Shown: positions 8,417-17,285, numbered from the stretch's first letter. The stretch is 64,000 nucleotides of DNA from Streptomyces luteolifulvus (GCF_008806595.1 NZ_VZRB01000005.1:33584-97583); one strand, 5' to 3'. The notes: generated by a model not told the origin, from the letters alone. Translations and numbers: made by a program.

Positions 8417-10012
8417 ATGGTCAAGGCGCACGTCTCCAGAAACGAATTGGTCGCCGGAAGGTACCGGCTGCTGGAGGTGCTGCACCGCGAGACGAACCGC
8501 ACGTGCTGGTACGGCGAGGACGTCGACGCCGACCGGCCCCGTCTGCTCACCCAGATCGGACTCCCCCACGACCTCGACGCGGAGAGCTCCCGCCGCGCCA
8601 CCGCACGCGCGATCCGTACGTCGGAGACCATGACGCTGCTGTGCCCGGGCCGGGTCGCCGCGGTCATGGACGCCGCAGTGGAGTACGGCAGCCTGTGGAC
8701 CGTCACCGAGTGCATCGACGGGGTCCCCCTCGGGGAACTCCTCGCGCAGCAGGGCACGTTCAGCTATGTGCGGGCCGCGCGCATCGGACTGGAGCTGCTG
8801 GAGGTGCTGGAGGCCGCGCACAGCGAGGGCATCACCCACGGCGAACTCAGCCCGAACCAGGTGTTCGTGCGCGAACGCGGACCCGTCGTGGTCACCGGAT
8901 TCGGCCTCGCCGGATCGACTCTCGTCCCGCGGGTCACCGCACCGTCGTACGCCTCCCCCGAACAGGCCCGCGACGAACGCATCGGGCCCGCCGCCGACCT
9001 GTGGGCACTGGGCGCGATCCTCTACACGATGGCCGAGGGCCGACCGCCCTTCCGGGACCGGGACCGGCCCGAGGCCACGCTGAAGAGCGTGGACCGGCTT
9101 CCGCTGCGGACGCCCCTGCGCGCCGGTGCGCTCACCCAGGTCGTGCAGGGGCTGCTGCGCAAGGACTCCCGGGAGCGGCTGTCGCGACCGGTGGTCCGCG
9201 AGGCGCTCGTCCGGGTCCTCGACGAGGACCCCGGCACCACCGCACGGACAGCGATGCCGAGCCCCTGGCTGCGCGGCGCGCACGCGCTCGGTCCGGGGTG
9301 GAGCAGGCGCGCTCTGGCCGCCGGGACCGCGCTCGCCGTGGTCACCATCGCGGTGGCGGTCCTCGCCGTCACGCAGCAGTTGCCCGGCACCGGCAACTCC
9401 GCCTCGGACACGGCGGCCCGTCCGTCCGCCACCGGGTCCGGTGACCGCGCGGAGAGGCAGACCGCCGCCCCGTCCGCACCGCCGGCCCCCTCCGCTCCCA
9501 CGGCGTCCGCGTCGCCGTCGGCTCCCCCGGCCACCGCCACGGCCCTGCCGCCCGGCTACGACCGCTACCACGCGCCGGAGGGCTTCTCCGTCGCCCTCCC
9601 CGACGGCTGGAAGCGGCTGGACACTGCGCGCGTGCGGGACGTGGCGTACCGCGTCGTCTTCGGCGCCGACGGCGACGACCGCACGCTCGCCGTCACCTAC
9701 AGCGAGCGGGTGGGCCCCGATCCGGTCGCCGTCTGGCGCGACGACGTGGAGCCCAACCTGACGCAGGACGGCGACTACCGCCGGATCGGCGAGATCCGCG
9801 CGACGACCTACCGCGACTACAGGGCCGCCGACATGGAGTGGACCGCCGACGCCGACGGCGCCCGGGTGCGCACCTTCGGCCGCGGCTTCCTCCTGGGCGG
9901 CACCCGCGGCTTCTCGCTGCGCTGGACGACCCCGGCCGCCGACTGGGACGACAGCGCCAACCGCGAGGCGCTGGACACCTTCCTGCGGACCTTCCGGGAG
10001 CCGTCAGTGTGA
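8417..10012 (+). CDS. Membrane-anchored Ser/Thr kinase-like protein, predicted pseudokinase
   Basis: A 531-residue protein: kinase fold (about residues 12-270), one transmembrane helix (299-319), a Pro/Ala/Ser linker, and an external domain (about 385-531) resembling the C-terminal sensor of Streptomyces membrane kinases. Key catalytic residues are gone. The HRDLKPxN loop reads H-G-E-L-S-P-N-Q (141-148), DFG reads G-F-G (161-163), and there is no recognisable beta-3 lysine (around residue 42 the sequence is P-R-L-L-T-Q-I). The A-P-S-Y-A-S-P-E activation segment and D-L-W-A-L-G helix remain, so the fold is likely intact. ATG 8417 is preferred because GAGGG sits 6 bases upstream. It probably works as a scaffold or sensor rather than an enzyme. 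Confidence 0.85.
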   Translation: MVKAHVSRNELVAGRYRLLEVLHRETNRTCWYGEDVDADRPRLLTQIGLPHDLDAESSRRATARAIRTSETMTLLCPGRVAAVMDAAVEYGSLWTVTECIDGVPLGELLAQQGTFSYVRAARIGLELLEVLEAAHSEGITHGELSPNQVFVRERGPVVVTGFGLAGSTLVPRVTAPSYASPEQARDERIGPAADLWALGAILYTMAEGRPPFRDRDRPEATLKSVDRLPLRTPLRAGALTQVVQGLLRKDSRERLSRPVVREALVRVLDEDPGTTARTAMPSPWLRGAHALGPGWSRRALAAGTALAVVTIAVAVLAVTQQLPGTGNSASDTAARPSATGSGDRAERQTAAPSAPPAPSAPTASASPSAPPATATALPPGYDRYHAPEGFSVALPDGWKRLDTARVRDVAYRVVFGADGDDRTLAVTYSERVGPDPVAVWRDDVEPNLTQDGDYRRIGEIRATTYRDYRAADMEWTADADGARVRTFGRGFLLGGTRGFSLRWTTPAADWDDSANREALDTFLRTFREPSV

Positions 10013-11449
10013 GCCGCGGGGCGCGCCCGTCGAGCGCAGCGGGAGGCCCTGCAGCGGGACCGTCCGCCACCGCGCCGTGAAGGACCGGTCCGGGAGCGAG
10101 CACGTCACCACGAGGTGGTGCGGCGTCTCCAGGAAGGCCACGTCCACGACGAGGGTGTCGGCGTCGGTCCAGCCGCCGCTCACCGCGGTGGGCACTGGTC
10201 CCTCGTCGAGGGTCCAGCCGGCACCGCCGAGCCGCAGGACCAGCTGGTGGCCGTCCTCGGTGAGCGTCAGCCGCAGGCCGTCCGCCTCCGCCGTGACAGC
10301 GGCCTCGGTGAGGCCCGGCTGGTCCGCGCAGACACCGCCGTACGGGGTGAAGGCGGCGCCGGTCCATGCCTCGGCCCGCTCCGGCGGCGCGGGGCTGCCC
10401 GGAGCCGGCGGCAGCGCGAGGCGCGCCAGCCGCTCCCCGAGGGCCGCGTCCTCCTCCGGGCTGCCTGCCGCGGCGACGGGACCGAACGCGGGCAGCAGAT
10501 GCTCCCAGACGAGGTTCAGCATCTCCTGCATCTGCTCCGTCGCGGCGGTCGTCGCGATCACCGCGTCGTGCTCGGGCAGTACGAGGCAGTACTGGCCGTA
10601 CGCGCCGTCGCCCCGGTACCCGTGCCGGGACGTCCAGAACTGGAATCCGTAGCCCTGCTGCCAGTCGGACAGCGCGCCCTCCGCCGTGCCGTCGGCATTG
10701 CCGACGTGCACCCGGGTGGCCTCGGCCACCCACCCCTCGGGCAGCAGCCGCCCGCCCTCCCAGACCCCGTCCTGCAGATACAGCAGGCCGAGCCGGGCGA
10801 TGGCGTCGGTGGCGGTGTACAGCCCGGTGAAGCCCAGTTCACGCCCGCGCCGGTCCCGCGCCCAGGCCGTTTCCCCGATGCCGAGCGGGTCCAGCAGCCG
10901 CGGCCGCAGATAGTCGGTCAGCGACTGCCCGGTGACGCGCTGGACGATTGCGGCGAGCGTGTACGTCGCGGGCTGGTTGTAGGCGAAGACGGTCCCCGGA
11001 TCGCGGTCCGGCGGCAGCAGCAGGAACCCTCGGGCCAGTTCCTCGCGGTCCGTCTCCCGCGCCCGGTCGAGGGTCTCGTCGACATGGCCGCTCGCCATGG
11101 ACGCCACATGCCGCACGAGCATCGCACGGCTGCGCGGGTCGGTGATGTCGGCCTCGAACTCCGGGAAGTACGAGATCACCGGGTCGTCGAACCGGATCAG
11201 TCCCTCGGCGGCGGCGAGTCCCGCGGCGGTCGACGTGAAGCTCTTGCTGAGCGAGTACAGCAGATGTGGGCGCTCAGCGGTGTACGGCGCCCACCAGCCG
11301 GCGGCCACGAGGTGACCGTGCCGAAGGATCATCAGGCTGTGCGGTTCGATGTCCGGGGCGGCTTCGAGGGCGTCGAGGAAGGCGTGGACACCAGACGCGG
11401 CGACGCCCTGGGCGGCGGGGGTGCTCATGGGCAGCGGGCGGAGACTCAT
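10004..11449 (-). CDS. Beta-lactamase family serine hydrolase (class C-like)
   Basis: A 481-residue cytoplasmic-looking serine hydrolase of the beta-lactamase/esterase superfamily. The nucleophile motif S-L-S-K sits near residue 67, the Y-N-Q-P element (equivalent to Y-x-N) near residue 155 and a G-Y-G-F-Q-F-W segment near residue 270. About 130 residues of beta-rich C-terminal domain follow, as in many Streptomyces esterase-type members. There is no signal peptide, which argues against a true beta-lactamase and for a carboxylesterase or D-aminopeptidase-like role. Its last 9 bases overlap the end of the pseudokinase gene, tail to tail. Substrate unknown. Confidence 0.88.
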   Translation of the reverse strand: MSLRPLPMSTPAAQGVAASGVHAFLDALEAAPDIEPHSLMILRHGHLVAAGWWAPYTAERPHLLYSLSKSFTSTAAGLAAAEGLIRFDDPVISYFPEFEADITDPRSRAMLVRHVASMASGHVDETLDRARETDREELARGFLLLPPDRDPGTVFAYNQPATYTLAAIVQRVTGQSLTDYLRPRLLDPLGIGETAWARDRRGRELGFTGLYTATDAIARLGLLYLQDGVWEGGRLLPEGWVAEATRVHVGNADGTAEGALSDWQQGYGFQFWTSRHGYRGDGAYGQYCLVLPEHDAVIATTAATEQMQEMLNLVWEHLLPAFGPVAAAGSPEEDAALGERLARLALPPAPGSPAPPERAEAWTGAAFTPYGGVCADQPGLTEAAVTAEADGLRLTLTEDGHQLVLRLGGAGWTLDEGPVPTAVSGGWTDADTLVVDVAFLETPHHLVVTCSLPDRSFTARWRTVPLQGLPLRSTGAPRGSH

Positions 11450-11691
11450 AGGGCCATCGTCTCCCGGTGACCGGGCGGTGATCGAGTGGCCGGCGGGACA
11501 CGGGGGACCCGTTTTCGGCCGCCCCGACCGAGGAGGCGGGCTACGACTTCTCGGTGACGTCCGCCGCGCGGTGCCGCGGAAAATGTCCCGCGGGGCTGAG
11601 CATCTTGTGCACGGGAGGGGTACTAGAGGTCCCTACGTCCGAACGGGTTCCACGTCCGTTCCCTCGTCCGTTCCCCTCGGAGGCCTCTCTC

Positions 11692-12117
11692 GTGAACTCC
11701 TTCGTGCACAAGACCCTCGTCATGCAACTCCAGTCGGGCGACACGGACCGCTTCCCCGTGCTCGCCCATCTGAGCTACGAAGCCGGGGACCCGTTCGCCG
11801 TGACCGTCGTGTTCAGTCACGACGGCCGTGTGCTGGCGCAGTGGCGGCTGGACCGGGACATGCTCAGCGACGGACTGCGGCAGCAGGTCGGTGTGGGCGA
11901 TGTGCGCATGCGTCCGGTGTCGACGGACCTGTGGGAGGAGCTGCGCCTGGAGTTCTGCGGCGACGTTCGCGCCGACGGAGGCCGCCAACGGGCCGTGGTG
12001 TTCGCGTGGGCTCCGGCGGTGGCCGCCTTCCTGCGGGAGACCCGCGAGATCGTCCCGCCGGGGCGGGAGGAGGTCCGGGTGGACGACTTCCTGGCGACGG
12101 TCCTCACGAGCGGCTGA
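11692..12117 (+). CDS. SsgA-like protein (SALP), sporulation and cell division
   Basis: A 141-residue member of the actinobacterial SsgA/SsgB family, which controls where septa and FtsZ rings form in sporulating hyphae. Typical features are the opening V-N-S-F-V-H-K-T-L-V-M-Q-L, the D-P-F-A-V-T-V-V-F strand, the W-R-L-D-R-D-M-L-S-D-G-L core and the V-R-V-D-D-F-L-A-T-V-L end. Length matches the family (about 135-145). The GTG at 11692 is chosen because CGGAGG lies 8-9 bases before it; an upstream in-frame ATG at 11554 would add 46 residues of non-family sequence. Which SALP subgroup it belongs to cannot be decided by eye. Confidence 0.9.
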   Translation: MNSFVHKTLVMQLQSGDTDRFPVLAHLSYEAGDPFAVTVVFSHDGRVLAQWRLDRDMLSDGLRQQVGVGDVRMRPVSTDLWEELRLEFCGDVRADGGRQRAVVFAWAPAVAAFLRETREIVPPGREEVRVDDFLATVLTSG

Positions 12118-12201
12118 CCCGGACGCGAGCTGAGTAGCTGTACTCATGCCGTCGCGGGCGCCCGTCGCGACGATGGGGTCTTCCCGAGAAGGAGACCGTC
12201 G

Positions 12202-12894
12202 ATGACCGAAGTCCGCCGCCCTGTGCCCCTGGCGCTCGCCCTGCTGGTGATCGCGGGACTGGCCGTGTCCGCCTGGGCACCGCACGACCGGACCACCTGG
12301 TTCCTGGAGACCGTGTGGGTGCTGGCCGGACTGCCGGTCGTCGTCCTGGCCTGGCGCCGCTTTCCGCTCACCGACCTGCTGTGCTGGCTGCTGGCCGCGC
12401 ACGCCCTGGTCCTGGCCCTGGGCGGCCATTACACGTACGCGCAGGTACCGTTGGGCGACTGGGTGCGGGACACCTTCGGGCTGGACCGCAATCCGTACGA
12501 CCGGTTCGGGCACCTCATGCAGGGCTTCGTGCCCGCCGTTCTGGTGCGCGAACTGCTCAGCCGGACCTCTCCGCTGCGCGGCAGCCGGTGGCTGGCGCCG
12601 CTGACGGTGTGCGCGTGTCTCGCCTTCAGCGCCGTCTTCGAGATGTTCGAGTGGGCGGCGGCGGTGATCGGCGGCCAGGCGGCGGACGCCTTCCTGGCCA
12701 CCCAGGGCGATGTGTGGGACACACAGTGGGACATGTTCTGTGCGCTGATCGGCGCCACCGTCGCGATGCTGCTGCTCAGCCGGCTGCACGACCGTCAGCT
12801 GGACGCGCTGCGCGTCACTGCGCCCTATGACGCCGCCGGGTCAGCATCGGCACTCCGAACCAGCACACCAAGTACCACGCGACCACTGCGGTGA
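12202..12894 (+). CDS. DUF2238 family inner-membrane protein
   Basis: A 230-residue multi-pass membrane protein with about six hydrophobic helices. The conserved centre D-R-F-G-H-L-M-Q-G-F-V-P (near residue 105) and S-A-V-F-E-M-F-E-W (near residue 147), with W-D-T-Q-W-D-M, identify DUF2238 (YjdF-like). The function of the family is unknown. AGAAGGAGA precedes the ATG by 8 bases. The last 27 codons (Ser/Thr-rich, after the final basic stretch) run into the 3' end of the opposing DUF6328 gene, giving an 80-base tail-to-tail overlap, so the C-terminus may be an unconserved extension. Confidence 0.85.
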   Translation: MTEVRRPVPLALALLVIAGLAVSAWAPHDRTTWFLETVWVLAGLPVVVLAWRRFPLTDLLCWLLAAHALVLALGGHYTYAQVPLGDWVRDTFGLDRNPYDRFGHLMQGFVPAVLVRELLSRTSPLRGSRWLAPLTVCACLAFSAVFEMFEWAAAVIGGQAADAFLATQGDVWDTQWDMFCALIGATVAMLLLSRLHDRQLDALRVTAPYDAAGSASALRTSTPSTTRPLR

Positions 12895-13318
12895 CCAACC
12901 AGGGCACATAGCCGTCGTCGTCGGTGGCGACCCGGAGGATCAGCAGCAGTGCTGCGGTCATCGTGGCGAGCAGCAGCACCAGACCCACGAACGTCAACCG
13001 GGAAGCCCACCGGACCGCCTGCGGTTTGACCCGCCGCCCCGACACCATGCGGTGCAGGGACACCGGCCCGATCAGCGCACCCGTGGCGGCGGCGCCCAGC
13101 AGGACGGTCACGATGTAGATGGTCTGGTTCGTCTGTTCCAGTTGCCCGAACTTCGGCATGAACACAACGGTCAGCAGAAAGCCGAACAGGATCTGCACGC
13201 CGGTCTGGGCGACCCTGACCTCCTGGATCAGGTCTCCCCACATCCGGTCGGCCCGCTCATCCTCGGACTCGTTGCGGCCCTTCCTCTGTTCGTCGGCAGG
13301 GCTTTCCATGATCGGCAC
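12815..13318 (-). CDS. DUF6328 family membrane protein
   Basis: A 167-residue protein with a charged N-terminus (E-S-E-D-E-R-A-D-R-M-W-G-D-L) and four hydrophobic segments. The E-V-R-V-A-Q-T-G-V-Q-I-L-F-G-F-L-L helix is the hallmark of this actinobacterial family. Role unknown. The start is a GTG with GGGAGGAAC immediately upstream at ideal spacing. It shares its last 80 bases with the opposing DUF2238 gene. It lies downstream of the aldo/keto reductase on the same strand with about 100 bases between, so co-transcription is possible but not shown. Confidence 0.85.
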   Translation of the reverse strand: MPIMESPADEQRKGRNESEDERADRMWGDLIQEVRVAQTGVQILFGFLLTVVFMPKFGQLEQTNQTIYIVTVLLGAAATGALIGPVSLHRMVSGRRVKPQAVRWASRLTFVGLVLLLATMTAALLLILRVATDDDGYVPWLVTAVVAWYLVCWFGVPMLTRRRHRAQ

Positions 13319-13417
13319 GGTTCCTCCCGGGCGGTCACCCGATGGTTTCTGCGACCCGGGTTCCCCGATTCCGCGCGTTCGACCTCTGTTGGCCCCTGGG
13401 AGAGCGGCGCGCGGCGG

Positions 13418-14401
13418 CTACCAGCGGGCCTCGACCTGGTCCTTGATCCGCCGGTCGTAGAGGTCGCGGATCGCGTCGAGCGTCTGCTGCGACAGCTCGG
13501 GCAGTTTGGCGGCGGCCGCGTTCGCGCGTGCCTGCTCGGGCGACCGCGCGCCCGGGATTACGGTCGTCACTCCCGGCTGCCGGACGATCCAGCGCAGCGC
13601 CAGCTGGGCCGGGGTGTACCCCTCGGGAGCGAGAGCGGAGAACTCGGCGGCCGCCTCCACGCCTGTCGTGAAGTCGACGCCGGAGAAGGTCTCTCCCTGG
13701 TCGAAGGCCTCGCCGTGCCGGTTGTAGGTGCGGTGGTCGTCGGCGGGGAACACCGTGTCCCTGGTGTACTTGCCCGACAGCAGGCCCGAGGCCAGCGGCA
13801 CCCGGGCGATGATCCCGACGCCCGCCTCCCGGGCGGCGGGCAGCACCTCGCGCAGCGGCTTCATACGGAACGGGTTGAGGATGATCTGCACGCTCGCCAC
13901 ATTCGGCCGGGCGATCGCGGTCAGCGCCTCCTCACAGGTCTCCACGCTGACGCCGTACGCGGCGATGCGCTCCTCGTCGACCATCGTGTCGAGGGCGTCG
14001 AACACCTCGTCGGCCGCGTACACGGCCGTCGGCGGGCAGTGCAGCTGCACCAGGTCGATGCGGTCGACGCCGAGATTGCGCCGGGAACGGTCGTTCCAGG
14101 CGCGGAAGTTGTCCAGTACGTAGTTCTCCGGGATCTGCTCGGCCCGGCGGCCCATCTTCGTCGCGACCAGCACATGCAGATCGGGCCGGCCGCTCAGGAA
14201 CGCGGCGATGGTCTGCTCACTGCGCCCGTCGCCGTACACGTCGGCCGTGTCGAAGAAGGTCACCCCCGCCTCGGCCGCCGTCTCCAGCACCGCGAGGGCT
14301 TCCTTGTCGTCGACGTCTCCCCAGTCGGCCCCGAGCTGCCAGGTACCGAGCCCGACAACGGATGCGTGCTGCTGTGACCTGCTGAAAGTGCGCTCGTCCA
14401 T
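13418..14401 (-). CDS. Aldo/keto reductase
   Basis: A 327-residue NADP-dependent oxidoreductase with a (beta/alpha)8 barrel. The catalytic tetrad is visible: D-T-A-D-V-Y-G (Asp and Tyr near residues 51-55), Lys in V-A-T-K-M-G near residue 81 and His in L-V-Q-L-H-C near residue 120. The cofactor-binding end V-I-P-G-A-R-S-P-E-Q is near residue 290. It most resembles general stress-type AKRs of unknown carbonyl substrate. It is separated by 12 bases from the end of the tetR gene upstream on the same strand, so it may be the third gene of the MFS-tetR operon. Confidence 0.9.
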   Translation of the reverse strand: MDERTFSRSQQHASVVGLGTWQLGADWGDVDDKEALAVLETAAEAGVTFFDTADVYGDGRSEQTIAAFLSGRPDLHVLVATKMGRRAEQIPENYVLDNFRAWNDRSRRNLGVDRIDLVQLHCPPTAVYAADEVFDALDTMVDEERIAAYGVSVETCEEALTAIARPNVASVQIILNPFRMKPLREVLPAAREAGVGIIARVPLASGLLSGKYTRDTVFPADDHRTYNRHGEAFDQGETFSGVDFTTGVEAAAEFSALAPEGYTPAQLALRWIVRQPGVTTVIPGARSPEQARANAAAAKLPELSQQTLDAIRDLYDRRIKDQVEARW

Positions 14402-14413
14402 GGCGTCAGTCTG

Positions 14414-15019
14414 TCATCCGGGGCCGGTGGTTCCGGCAGGCGTCAGATACCCCTGCACCGCGGGCGCGTATCTGTTCACGATGTCGTCGAGCGTGCTCGC
14501 GCGCAGGTGGGTGCCGCGGGCGATGCCGTACATCACGCCGAGGCCGAGGAGGGTGGCGACGGCGAGTTCGGCGCGCAGGCCCGCGTCGGGGCCGGTGAGG
14601 CGTGCGGTGAGGCGTTCGGTCACCTGGGTGCGGAAGTTGTCCCGCAGGATGTCGCCGTGCTCGCCGTGCAGGGGCGCGAAGGCGATCCTCAGCAGCGGAT
14701 CGGCGCCCCGCTCGCGCTGGCTCGTGAGCACATGCCGGACCATATGGCGGCCGAGCCCGCGAAGGGGCGCGTCCAGCAGGGCGTCGGCGTCGGTCTCGAA
14801 GTTCATGACGCGGGCGAAGAGGGTGTCCTTGTTGCCGAAGTACTTGAGGATCAACGGCGGGCTCACACCGGCGCGTTCGGCGATGTCCTTGAGGGTGATG
14901 TCGGTATGCGCGTGCCGGGCCAGCAGATGGCGGGCCGCCTTCAGGATGGCGGCCTTCGTCGCCTCGGCGTCCCGGCGTGCGGGTGCGGGCGCGGTGGGTG
15001 AGGTGCTCACAGGACTCAT
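14414..15019 (-). CDS. TetR family transcriptional repressor
   Basis: A 201-residue regulator. The N-terminal helix-turn-helix (residues about 17-65) contains the family signature I-T-L-K-D-I-A-E-R-A-G-V-S and Y-F-G-N-K-D-T-L-F. The C-terminal ligand and dimer domain is unconserved, as usual. The ATG at 15019 overlaps the MFS transporter stop as ATGA, with GGAGGG inside the transporter end, so translation is coupled. It probably represses the mfs-tetR operon through the twin inverted repeats at 16512-16563. The ligand is presumably a substrate of the transporter. Confidence 0.92.
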   Translation of the reverse strand: MSPVSTSPTAPAPARRDAEATKAAILKAARHLLARHAHTDITLKDIAERAGVSPPLILKYFGNKDTLFARVMNFETDADALLDAPLRGLGRHMVRHVLTSQRERGADPLLRIAFAPLHGEHGDILRDNFRTQVTERLTARLTGPDAGLRAELAVATLLGLGVMYGIARGTHLRASTLDDIVNRYAPAVQGYLTPAGTTGPG

Positions 15020-16485
15020 GTTCCCTCCAACGCGTCCTCCCGGGCGCTCCGGACGCGGCCGCGCGCCCGCCGGGTGCCCCCGGACGCCGGATCGCCGGGG
15101 ATGGCCAGCGCCGTCGCACACGCCAGCAGGGCGACCGTGCCGGCGATGGCGAAGGCCAGCAGATAGCCGTGCAGGGTCGGCACGGGTGCGCCGTCGACCG
15201 GGCTGGTGTGGTGGACCAGCACCGCGGCGACGGCGGCGCTGGAGGTGGCCTGGCCGATGGTGCGCATCAGGACGTTGACGCCGTTCGCGGATGCGGTCTG
15301 GCCGGCCGGGACGGCATGCAGGATGAGGGTGGGCAGCGCCGAGTAGGCCAGGGTGGTGCCGGTTCCCACGACCGCCGCGCCCAGCATGATCATCCACAGG
15401 TCGCGGCTGTCAGCGACGCGCACCCCGTACCCGGCCGCGATGACCAGCGCCCCGAGGGCCAGAGTGACGCGCGGTCCGCGGGAGGCCGAGATCCGGGCCG
15501 AGAGGGGCGACAACAGCAGCATGATGAACCCGCCGGGCAGCAGCACCAGACCGGTGGCGACGATGGACAGTCCGAGCCCGTATCCGGTGGCCTCGGGCGC
15601 CTGGACCAGCTGGGCCGTGACCAGGGAGTTGGCGTAGAACGCGAATCCCGCCAGCAGGGCGGCCACATGGGCCAGGCCCACGGTGGGGCGCGAGACCAGC
15701 CGCAGATCGACCAGCGGGCGCTCGGCGCGCAGCTGCTGCCACCACCACAGGCCCAGGATGACGGCGGAGCCGAGGAACAGGCCCGCGATCCGCGGGCTCC
15801 CCCACCCCCACTGCCCGCCCTGGGACACCCCGAGCAGCAGGCACACCAGTCCGGCGGCCAGCCCCAGCGAGCCCGGCACGTCGAAGCGGCCGGGTTCGCG
15901 TACGGGCGACTCCGGCACCGCCCACGCCACCGATGCCACCCCCACGGCGCCGAGCCCGGCGGTCACCCAGAACATGGCGTGCCAGTTCGCGTACTGCACG
16001 ATCACCGCCGCGAGCGGCAGGCCGAGCGCGGCGCCGATGCCGACGGTGGAGCTCATCAGCGCCACGGCGCCGCCCCGGCGCTCCGGCGGGAGTTCGTCCC
16101 GCAGGATGCTGATGGACAGGGGTACGACGGCTGCGGCGGCGCCCGAGAGGGCACGGGCGGCGATCAGCACGCCGATGTCGGAGGACAGGGCGCACAGGAC
16201 CGACCCGAGGGTCATCGGGCAGAGCGCCGCGATCAGCACCCTCCGCTTGCCGTACATGTCGCCGGCCCGGCCGAGGACCGGGGTGAGGACGGCCCCGGAC
16301 AGCAGCGTCGCTGTGACCATCCAGGAGCAGGTGGCGGCGGAGGCTCCGGTGAGCCTCGGCAGATCCGGCAGCAGTGGCACGACGACGGTCTGCATGACGG
16401 CCATGAGGATGCCGCCGAACGCCAGCACCGGCACGGTGAGCCGGTCCCGGGGACGGGGCATCGGTGCAGGTCGGTACATCGGCAC
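15016..16485 (-). CDS. MFS drug-efflux transporter, DHA2 (EmrB/QacA) type
   Basis: A 489-residue membrane protein with about 14 hydrophobic helices. The loop 2-3 motif G-R-A-G-D-M-Y-G-K-R-R lies near residue 75, and a proline/glycine-rich antiporter-type helix (G-I-G-A-A-L-G-L-P-L) near residue 155. Such proteins export drugs or metabolites using the proton gradient. It is the first gene of an operon with tetR, coupled by a 4-base overlap. Twin operators sit directly in front of it. Substrate unknown; its neighbour on the other side is the melanin operon, but a link is only inference. Confidence 0.92.
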   Translation of the reverse strand: MPMYRPAPMPRPRDRLTVPVLAFGGILMAVMQTVVVPLLPDLPRLTGASAATCSWMVTATLLSGAVLTPVLGRAGDMYGKRRVLIAALCPMTLGSVLCALSSDIGVLIAARALSGAAAAVVPLSISILRDELPPERRGGAVALMSSTVGIGAALGLPLAAVIVQYANWHAMFWVTAGLGAVGVASVAWAVPESPVREPGRFDVPGSLGLAAGLVCLLLGVSQGGQWGWGSPRIAGLFLGSAVILGLWWWQQLRAERPLVDLRLVSRPTVGLAHVAALLAGFAFYANSLVTAQLVQAPEATGYGLGLSIVATGLVLLPGGFIMLLLSPLSARISASRGPRVTLALGALVIAAGYGVRVADSRDLWMIMLGAAVVGTGTTLAYSALPTLILHAVPAGQTASANGVNVLMRTIGQATSSAAVAAVLVHHTSPVDGAPVPTLHGYLLAFAIAGTVALLACATALAIPGDPASGGTRRARGRVRSAREDALEGT

Positions 16486-16904
16486 TCCGGCGGCAGCACG
16501 GCGAACAATCCGGTGAATGGAAATTCACCATGGATTCACTATAGAGGTGAATTACCATTCACCACAATCGGCGGCCCGCCGGACGGGCCATCCGAGGGGC
16601 TCCCGCCCCGAGGGAATCCACCTCCGCCGGGCTTCCCGTTTGCGCCACTTTCTCCGCGTGAGGCAGACCACTGGCGACCCCTCCGTCCGCGAAAGACCAC
16701 CGGAAACGCCGCTCCCACGAGAAGGAATTCCCCCTTCCGCGATGCACGGGGCCCGCCCGGAGCAAGATCATCTTGGTTCAATCCTGCATGACATGTGGCT
16801 AATTGTCCGGATCACAGCCAACCACCTCCCGGCGATTTCTCCCGCTCTCGGCCGGGCCGATAGGCATGCGGGGTCGTCAACCCAACGAACCCTGGAGGTC
16901 CCGT
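16486..16904. other. 419-base divergent region between MFS-tetR and melC
   Basis: The left part holds the two TetR-type operators and, for the minus strand, a TATAGT -10-like hexamer between them. The right part leads into melC1; its last 130 bases (after about 16770) are less GC-rich (TTGGTTCAAT, GGCTAATTGT) and likely contain the melanin promoter, whose elements I cannot fix exactly. A short open frame on the minus strand (16539-16781) has no ribosome site and looks non-coding. Confidence 0.45.
16512..16563. promoter_or_regulatory. Two identical-armed inverted repeats, probable TetR operators
   Basis: Site 1 (16512-16529) and site 2 (16546-16563) both read GGTGAAT-N4-ATTCACC, 18 bp with perfect 7-bp arms and different spacers. 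Their centres are 34 bp apart. An extra ATTCAC half-site lies between them at 16534-16539, beside a minus-strand TATAGT. The pair starts 27 bases upstream of the MFS start, exactly where an autoregulating TetR would bind. Confidence 0.85.
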
Positions 16905-17285
16905 ATGCCGGAACTCAGCCGACGCCGCGCGCTCGCCGCAGCGGCCGCCCTCGCCGCCGCGGCCGGAGTCCAGTCCGCAGCCGCACCCGCCGCGTCGGCC
17001 GCCGGGGACCAGCACCAGCACGGCTCCCCCGCCGCCTTCGACGAGATCTACAAGGGCCGCCGGATACAGGGCCGCCCCGTCACCGGGGGCGGTCACCACC
17101 AGCACCACGGCGGCGGCTACTCCGTGTCCGTGGACGGGGTGGAGCTGCATGTGATGCGCAACGCCGACGGCAGCTGGATCAGCGTCGTCAGCCACTACGA
17201 CCCGGTCCCCACGCCGCGTGCCGCCGCCCGCGCCGCGGTGGACGAGCTGCAGGGCGCCCCGCTCGTCCCCTTCCCCGCCAACTGA
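16905..17285 (+). CDS. melC1: Tyrosinase copper chaperone MelC1
   Basis: A 126-residue secreted helper protein. The twin-arginine signal ([12 protein letters not shown], cleavage near A-S-A) carries both itself and the signal-less tyrosinase out of the cell. The mature part has the His-rich copper segment [11 protein letters not shown] near residue 65 and the conserved V-D-G-V-E-L-H-V-M block near residue 77. MelC1 binds MelC2, delivers copper and then is released. GGAGG lies 8 bases before the ATG at 16905; further upstream codons in the frame are not family sequence. It is followed 34 bases later by melC2. Confidence 0.95.
   Translation: MPELSRRRALAAAAALAAAAGVQSAAAPAASAAGDQHQHGSPAAFDEIYKGRRIQGRPVTGGGHHQHHGGGYSVSVDGVELHVMRNADGSWISVVSHYDPVPTPRAAARAAVDELQGAPLVPFPAN

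Noticed and set aside
16539..16781. 80-codon minus-strand frame in the mfs/melC gap
   Set aside because: No ribosome site, Gly/Pro/Arg composition of chance GC-rich frames, and it overlaps the TetR operators.
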